Assembly: GCA_005281725.1 (NCBI GenBank)
Contig: SSBO01000001.1
Span: 11,471,776 to 11,535,775, forward strand
DNA: 64,000 nucleotides
Direction of reading: 5' to 3'
From: Wuchereria bancrofti
Lineage: Eukaryota > Nematoda > Chromadorea > Rhabditida > Onchocercidae
In this document: positions 57,831 through 64,000 of the stretch, piece by piece
How the letters are laid out: every line of letters starts with the position of its first letter
Position numbering within the stretch: the stretch's first letter is position 1
The notes under the pieces: generated by a model
What the model was told of the DNA's origin: nothing
Databases searched by the model: none
The model's input: only the letters and a program-made list of their open reading frames with translations
Position numbers and translations under genes: made by a program

Positions 57831-59716
57831 ATATTTCAATTATCACTTTGAACACATATTTGATAGCTATTTACCTAAGCTCTTTTTTTTTTTTTTCTGT
57901 TCGACAACAGCAGAAGATGTCCGTTGATCGTAATTAGCCGATTGTGATAAGTGTAAGTATTGATAAGATAAGTTTTGAGTCATCACTGAATCATCAAATG
58001 TTTATCTCTGCGACTAACATTTGCTAATTAGGATTAGCTAATTACTTTTTCTAGTTTCTTTCTGTATGGAACAAATAGTTTTCACCTTGAAAAAGTTTGT
58101 CATATTCGACGTCATTCATGACCAAATTAAAATACTGAAAAGCTTACACGCAAGCATTAGCTTTTCCAGTGCACTTTTCACCGGCACTTTCGTTTCATTT
58201 TATAAATGAAGATTTTTTAATTTTACAAAATAAATTTACGAAATAGATTTTTAAAACAATATTTTGTAAATGCGAGTGTATATCACTGTTATGTGACACT
58301 TTTTTAAAATGTGACACATCCATCTTTTATGTCTGAAATTTATCTGTTAAATCTAACAGAGTTAAACGGTGATGATAAAATATTCAGATCGTACATTTGT
58401 TTTGAATATTCATATAAACGAGCAACTTTGTAGGACTGATGGGCCCCATCTGCAGTTGTTCTCCTAGGATACTTTCTCACTTTAAAATTAATGAGCCTAG
58501 CTCTCCTTATAGACATAACTTTATTGGATCTTTCAGTTCAGGTTTATTTGGCTTTTGAGGCTCCACCGTAAGCATATGCCACTTTGCAATGTCAGAAAAG
58601 TATGCAAACTCCACCCTTCATAATAATAGGTTGTCAGCCCAGGAACTATTTATTATAAGGCTTTGAATAACTGAAATAAGTAAAATATCTTTTGACGTAT
58701 GGTTGCTTTGAGTTAAGCCTTCAGCTTAAACTTATATAGTTGAATTGTAAAATGGACGACTTAAGCTCTAATATTATCAAAATGATATCAAATCATTTAT
58801 AGGAAATCGTATCTGTATCCTAGCGGTGACAAACTGATGACAAGTTTTGATGACAACTCAGTGACTTTTTGAAATTACAATGAGCAAAATAACTTTTATA
58901 TATGATAAATATTGATGCTTTTTGGGACATTTTAAAGGCTTAATTCGAATTTCTTTTGTTCCTAAATCTCAATTACTTTCAAGAAAATCAGTTGAACGGA
59001 TTTTATTTTGCAAATTCCACATCATTGATTTGGAAAAAAAAAATTGCCGAAAAAGTAATCAGCAGGTATATTCATGAACATTATTTTTACATTTCCATTA
59101 AAAAATAAACTGAGTGAATGAAATTTAAAATATACAAACTATAGTCTTAGATAGAAAATGATTTTTATGAGAGAAAAAAAGCGTGATCAAAGGTCAGCAT
59201 GTCACACTTCCCGAAATGCATTCGCGACAAAAAGATTACAAAATTTCAAAAAATCATTTAAAGTTTTTAAGAAGTGAGAATTTTTCATTTTTAACAATAA
59301 AATTATTAATTCACGTTAGATCATTCATAGGAAGTCATGTCTGATTCTAGGAAATACTCAAAGAGGAATTATCTGCTAGACAGTATTATCATACAAAATA
59401 GTATCAATGTACTGATTGATTATTATCAAAATTTTCACTTCTATAATTTTAAGAAATATTTCCAGCCTATAATCTTCAGAATACGAAACATTCAGTAATT
59501 AATTAATTAAATCTTTTATCATTCATTAATTAATTTCATTAATTAAATCTTTTATCATTTATTGTACACTTCAGATCTATACGCTTTATAAATGCCAATC
59601 TTCAAGTGAAAAAAAAATTAGATGACTAAAATGCATATTTAAATAGCACTGAAACAGTAAATAGTACGATGATTTGTGGTCATTATATACTTAACGGTAC
59701 ATGAATTCAATTTAAA
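57831..59716. other. Intergenic, no gene recognised
   Basis: AT-rich sequence; remnants of the adjacent retroelement may extend into it, but I could not recognise them. A duplicated ATTAATTAAATCTTTTATCATT motif lies near 59498-59560. Confidence 0.45.
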
Positions 59717-59914
59717 ATGAATTTTGAATTGAAATTAAAAATATTATTATTAATACTCTTCTTTTACATCACAATGAATGCTATAATTTATGAAAAAAAA
59801 AAAAAAAATGAACTAATTAAAATAGTTCATGCATTAAATTTTCTGTTTAATTTGGATGTTCAAATTGGTCGGTCTGATAAAATGGAATTTGTTTTCATGC
59901 ATAACAGATTATGA
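59717..59914 (+). CDS. Possible 65-aa secreted peptide
   Basis: A single-exon frame starting ATG at 59717 encodes an N-terminal hydrophobic segment (LKILLLILFFYITMNAI), then KKKKNELIKIVHALNFLF and a short tail ending FVFMHNRL. AATAAA occurs about 110 bases downstream (near 60026). The start looks like a signal peptide or membrane anchor, and the Lys run could be a processing site, but no family is recognised. In such AT-rich DNA a chance frame of this kind is quite possible. Confidence 0.2.
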   Translation: MNFELKLKILLLILFFYITMNAIIYEKKKKNELIKIVHALNFLFNLDVQIGRSDKMEFVFMHNRL

Positions 59915-60675
59915 AGGACGCAATGAGAACAAACAAATAATTGTAAGATTCACTGTACTCTTTCCATTCTTCTCTTAATTTTAATTAAAATTATCATATC
60001 TTTATGTAAAGTTATCATTTTTGAAATAAAATTTAGACTGTGCTCGAAATAAAAATACTTTCTCAGTTTCATTGCAGCATTTGATGAATGAATTTGTAAA
60101 ACACGAGTAATAATCTATTAATTTCACAATCAAAGGAATGATAAGTAAATAAATTCCACTACAAATTAATCATCGACCAATTGTTATGTTTACTTGAATA
60201 AACCTTAATACTCATAAAGTACTTTAATTTCTTCTCATTAACTTTAATTATGAAGTTTCTACTTAATTCTTTGTCAGTTAACAATATTTGTTAAATAACA
60301 TATTCTCCTTCAAAGGCTCTGAAAACTTTATTAAAGAGTGTCGATTAAGTTAAACATGTTTACTTCAGCAATGATTCAGCAAAAGTATGAACCTTAAATA
60401 CATTATAAATTATTTTTTATCTCTTACTAGCTGTAATTATGATATTTAGCTATATGCAAATGAACAGCTTTTTGTCATGAAATTCTTTTAGTCAGAGTTA
60501 TAATTTAAAAATCTCTAAAATTTTCGAGTAACATTCATTAAAAAGATCACCTCTTGTGTCATCAAGCTATTAAGTTATTGAAACGAAAAAAAGAAGCATG
60601 TATGAGCAAAAAAATAGCAAACAATAAAGCTCAAAGATGACATCATCTAAACAGATCACTTCAGAAGACAGTAAT
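59915..60675. other. Intergenic, no gene recognised
   Basis: AT-rich sequence without recognisable exons, repeats or RNA genes, apart from the AATAAA near 60026. Confidence 0.45.
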
Positions 60676-60890
60676 TAATAATAATAACATAATAATATGA
60701 TGATGATGATGATAATAGCAACAATAATAATTAATAACAATAATAATAATTAATAATAATGAATAATTATTATTATCAATAACAATGATAATAATAACAA
60801 TAATAACAGTAATAATAATAGTTAATAATAATAACAATAATTAATAATAACAATTAATTATAATAGTAATAATAATAAATAATAATCCTG
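60676..60890. repeat. Trinucleotide (AAT)n-type microsatellite
   Basis: About 215 bases dominated by AAT/ATA/TAA with interspersed AAC, ATG and TTA triplets, starting AATTAATAATAATAACATAA. Confidence 0.9.
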
Positions 60891-62067
60891 ATTATTCTAT
60901 TGATAGATTCTTAATAGAAGAAATATTTGAAGTCTTCCAGTAACATTCACATATACATAACGTATGATTGGGGCAAATATTTGCTTATGTCTATTCCATG
61001 TTAATTTCCGGATCGATTCAGGTTCAGGAATGAGATGATTTATGGAACGATTTGTTATTCCGCAACTATCTTCTTAATTGGTATTTTTCTTGAGAATAAT
61101 TATAATCAAAAGCTCAAAAGATGAATTCCGCATGACAATCAATTATTGTCTTAAACATGCTTTAAAATTTTTTTCCATAATTTCATTTCAGATTAAAATT
61201 TTTTTGGAGGATAATGGATCTGCTAAAGATGCTATTACTGAAAATCAGTGATAATATCACAATTTGCAAGCTGAATAAACAGAAATGAAAATTGTACTCA
61301 ATGAATTTCACATCGTTCAACTCTGACTACAAATTTATAATAAAACCTTTGAAAATTTAAAATTTAACTTATCACATTATCTAAGGATCATTTGTCACAT
61401 TGTCATTATGACACCATCTGATTGTCATAATCAACAACATAATTTAATCATAATTCCGTAAATAATTGTAAAATCTCGATAATTCCAGCATTTGCAATTA
61501 TTATGGAATCGAGAATAATGTAAAATTAAGAACATTTTGAAATTAAAAATATTGCAAGAATAAAAATGTATGATTTAGCTAAGAATAAATTTTAAACTAA
61601 ACTTTAATATTTGGTATTAAAATTTCCATGTACATTTCTTTTATCGAATAATTTTATACATTTTTCTTGTGCATAATTGGAAATGATTATATTATTGGAC
61701 AATGATTATTATCCCGCTATGACTGATTGATTACTTCTAATATGCCTAGCAGAAATTATCGATATTTCTCGGTATCAACTCTACAATTTTTGATCTATAA
61801 GAGAAAATGAATCTTTATGTTTTACTTATTAATGCGTACTATTTTAACAGTACGAATGTTTTATTTAATTATCCAATTTAATCATCATTTAATTTTAATT
61901 ATTCATCATAATGTTATGAAAATTTTAGTAGAAAATCATATTTAATAATAATATAAATTGTTAAATTAATCAAATTTATTTGTTATGATTATAATTAAAA
62001 TAATCAACAATTTCTAATATCTCAAATTACTCAAACAAATTATTTTAGATATTTTTACGTGTCAATA
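60891..62067. other. Intergenic, upstream of the last gene
   Basis: AT-rich DNA with no recognised gene; it should contain the promoter of the gene starting at 62068. Confidence 0.45.
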
Positions 62068-62940
62068 ATGTCGTTTTATCGTTATATTAACACACCTGCT
62101 GGAGAATTCAGGTCTGAAACATCGTCTGAAATGTCTTTGCATTATTTAAGAGAGCAAGCATATTTTATATATCGTGAAGAACAAGCAATATATCGTAAGC
62201 ATTTTCATATTTTCTTTTTTTTTTGTAGGATTAAAATAAATACTTGAATATTTTGAAATTTAAAATAAAATGGCTTATTCTTTTCAAAGATAAATGAAAA
62301 TTTTTTTTTATGTTTGTTCAAAATGGATGCAACATATTTGATTGTAAGTCTAGAAAACTGCTAAGCACAAGTTTTACTTCTTTTCATTCATTTTGCATTG
62401 ATAAATCTCAAAGAAATCAAGAAATTGAATGATTAGTGAAAGATTCAGTACTTAATAATTAATTGATAATTAATAAAATCTTTAATTTTTAATATGAAAT
62501 ATCCATTTTCTCTATAATATTGTAAATATTTATTTCAGGTAATCCAATACTGATGCAATTGTATGCAAATCGTGATAGATTTTGCTTTCCTACATCATCA
62601 TTCGTATATTATTTTAATAATATAATTACTTTATCACCGGAGAGATATAATGAATCACGTATAGCGTTAAATACTACTTCTCGCTATCCTATCACGTTAA
62701 CAACGGAAACGTTCTGTTACACGCGACCTATATCTACTACGATGCAATTTAGTCAACAATCTCAAAGTATAAGTAATACTGAATATATTGAAGCGACATT
62801 TCCGCCGCCATCTTCATCACCACCTGCTTCATTTTTTACTCCACCTAATATGTTTCAGGTAAGTTACAAATATCCATATTCATTATTAATGATTATATAT
62901 TTCTTTTTTTTTTTTTTGTTCCTTATAATTGTAGCAATAG
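62068..62940 (+). CDS. Unrecognised small protein, Tyr/Arg-rich N terminus and Pro-rich C terminus
   Basis: Two exons join cleanly. The first runs from ATG 62068 (MSFYRYINTPAGEFRSETSS) to donor TATC|GTAAGC at 62194. The second runs 62539-62858, reading RNPILMQLYANRDRFCFPTS and later EATFPPPSSSPPASFFTPP, to donor CAG|GTAAGT; both phases fit. The last exon is uncertain: acceptor TTGTAG at 62934 adds Q and stops (150 aa), or TTTACAG at 63351 adds QEV and stops at 63361-63363 (152 aa). There is no signal peptide or membrane segment; the only hydrophobic stretch lies in the last intron. Composition is mixed coding-like, clearly different from the surrounding AT-rich DNA. I do not recognise a family; it may be nematode-specific. 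Confidence 0.6.
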
Positions 62941-64000
62941 TTTGCTAATGAAGAAAAATTTATAAAAATTAGTTGTAAAATTATCTCCTCTAATTAAATT
63001 TTAAATTGATATCGTTAAATTATTATTCTTAAGCTGTTGTTTTTTTTTTTCAAATTACTTAAAATATTCAAGAAAGGAGGACATTTGTTTAGCTATGTTG
63101 TAATATCAACAAACTTTATCACTCAAATGTTCTGTTAAGATGTTCAAATATCTTAGCTTTGCATAATTTATGATAGTGGAGAAATAGTTGACAGATTCAG
63201 CTACAATTGACAGTCTCGAATGATCTCATTGCTAATTTTATTGTTGAATATTCATAAATAACTTTTATATATCAAAATATTTCAATTTAACCTATTATAT
63301 TTTGTATTTTTATTTCATATTTTATCCCATAATTTCTTCTAGTATTTACAGCAAGAAGTGTAAACTAAAATAGATAGTGAAAAATTGATAGTGTGACATG
63401 GACAAATCAATGAATGACATCAATATGAAGGTAAAAATAAATGGTAAATGATAATGGTTCATTGAAGCAAAGAAAAGAATTAAGTGATTAAATAAGATGT
63501 ATTACTTAGCAAATGATTATTAGAAAAAAAAAATAAAGTAGCTAAAAATAGATAGTAATAAATATTTCTTAATTTTAATTTTCAAATGTCATTACTGTAA
63601 AATGAGTACAAATATTTATGCATTAGTATTATTTGATGTTGTATAAAAACAAAATACTATGAGCAAATGTTTATGTATCACAATGAAAAAAATTGAATGG
63701 CGAAGTAATGTACGTTGAAGAATATAAATTGTTTAGCACATTTTGTATATGTATTAACTACAGTGAAATAGAATAGATAGCAATTATTTTCTCAATAGGA
63801 TAGTATAATTGAGAGATTATTTACATTATCTTCATAAATTACATTTCGTATGAAATTTAATCAGGAATTTCATCATGTATAAAAATTATGATGACGAGAT
63901 GTAATGGAACGTACTTCTTGAAGATCAAATAAACTGGGAAAACAATGATATGAATTCAGATGGTATCAACATCATGATGAGATTAATTAATTAATTAGAC
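62941..64000. other. 3' flank of the last gene
   Basis: AT-rich DNA including the alternative terminal exon (63352-63363) of the gene at 62068. No other feature is recognised up to the window end. Confidence 0.45.

Overview
This window looks like nuclear DNA of a parasitic nematode, most likely a filarial or related spirurid (an inference). It is strongly AT-rich. Genes are split into many small exons with TTTCAG/TTTTAG-type acceptors. At least five genes have a splice acceptor only 3-12 nt before the start codon, as expected for spliced-leader trans-splicing. A TRAP1 gene lies just upstream of a Derlin gene on the same strand, matching the C. elegans hsp-75/der-2 neighbourhood. There is one ambiguous base, at 46486.

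Layout. 239-9165 (+): THOC2, the scaffold of the THO/TREX mRNA-export complex, 5' incomplete. 9497-12094 (-): a secreted PAN/apple-domain protein whose second half resembles a metal-less Cu/Zn-SOD fold; a 73-bp tandem array duplicates one of its splice donors. 12245-12974 (+): a possible two-exon small protein. 14153-17249 (-): drebrin-like/Abp1 (ADF-H, coiled coil, SH3). 18707-20953 (-): Derlin-2 type ERAD protein. 21438-26643 (-): mitochondrial HSP90 TRAP1/HSP-75. 28012-33535 (-): Cramped-like chromatin protein. 36232-42583 (+): DDX42-type DEAD-box helicase. 43818-49938 (-): the most unusual gene, an ABC-exporter-like (P-glycoprotein-type) protein of 726 aa with two six-helix transmembrane domains and no nucleotide-binding domain. 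49939-62067: gene-poor, very AT-rich DNA with a 1.15-kb higher-order minisatellite (54874-56037), a decayed non-LTR retrotransposon endonuclease fragment (about 57215-57830), microsatellites and a possible small secreted peptide. 62068-62940 (+): an unrecognised small gene.

The left two thirds are mostly conserved housekeeping genes: mRNA export, RNA helicase, chromatin, ER quality control, mitochondrial chaperone and actin regulation. I built exon models by hand from splice motifs and checked that reading frames run through every junction for der-2, hsp-75, dbn-1, the Cramped gene, DDX42, the PAN/SOD-like gene and the ABC-like gene. The lengths given are those of these models. No database search was run, so family names rest on recognised motifs and remembered family features. 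I saw no rRNA, tRNA, CRISPR or spliced-leader RNA gene.
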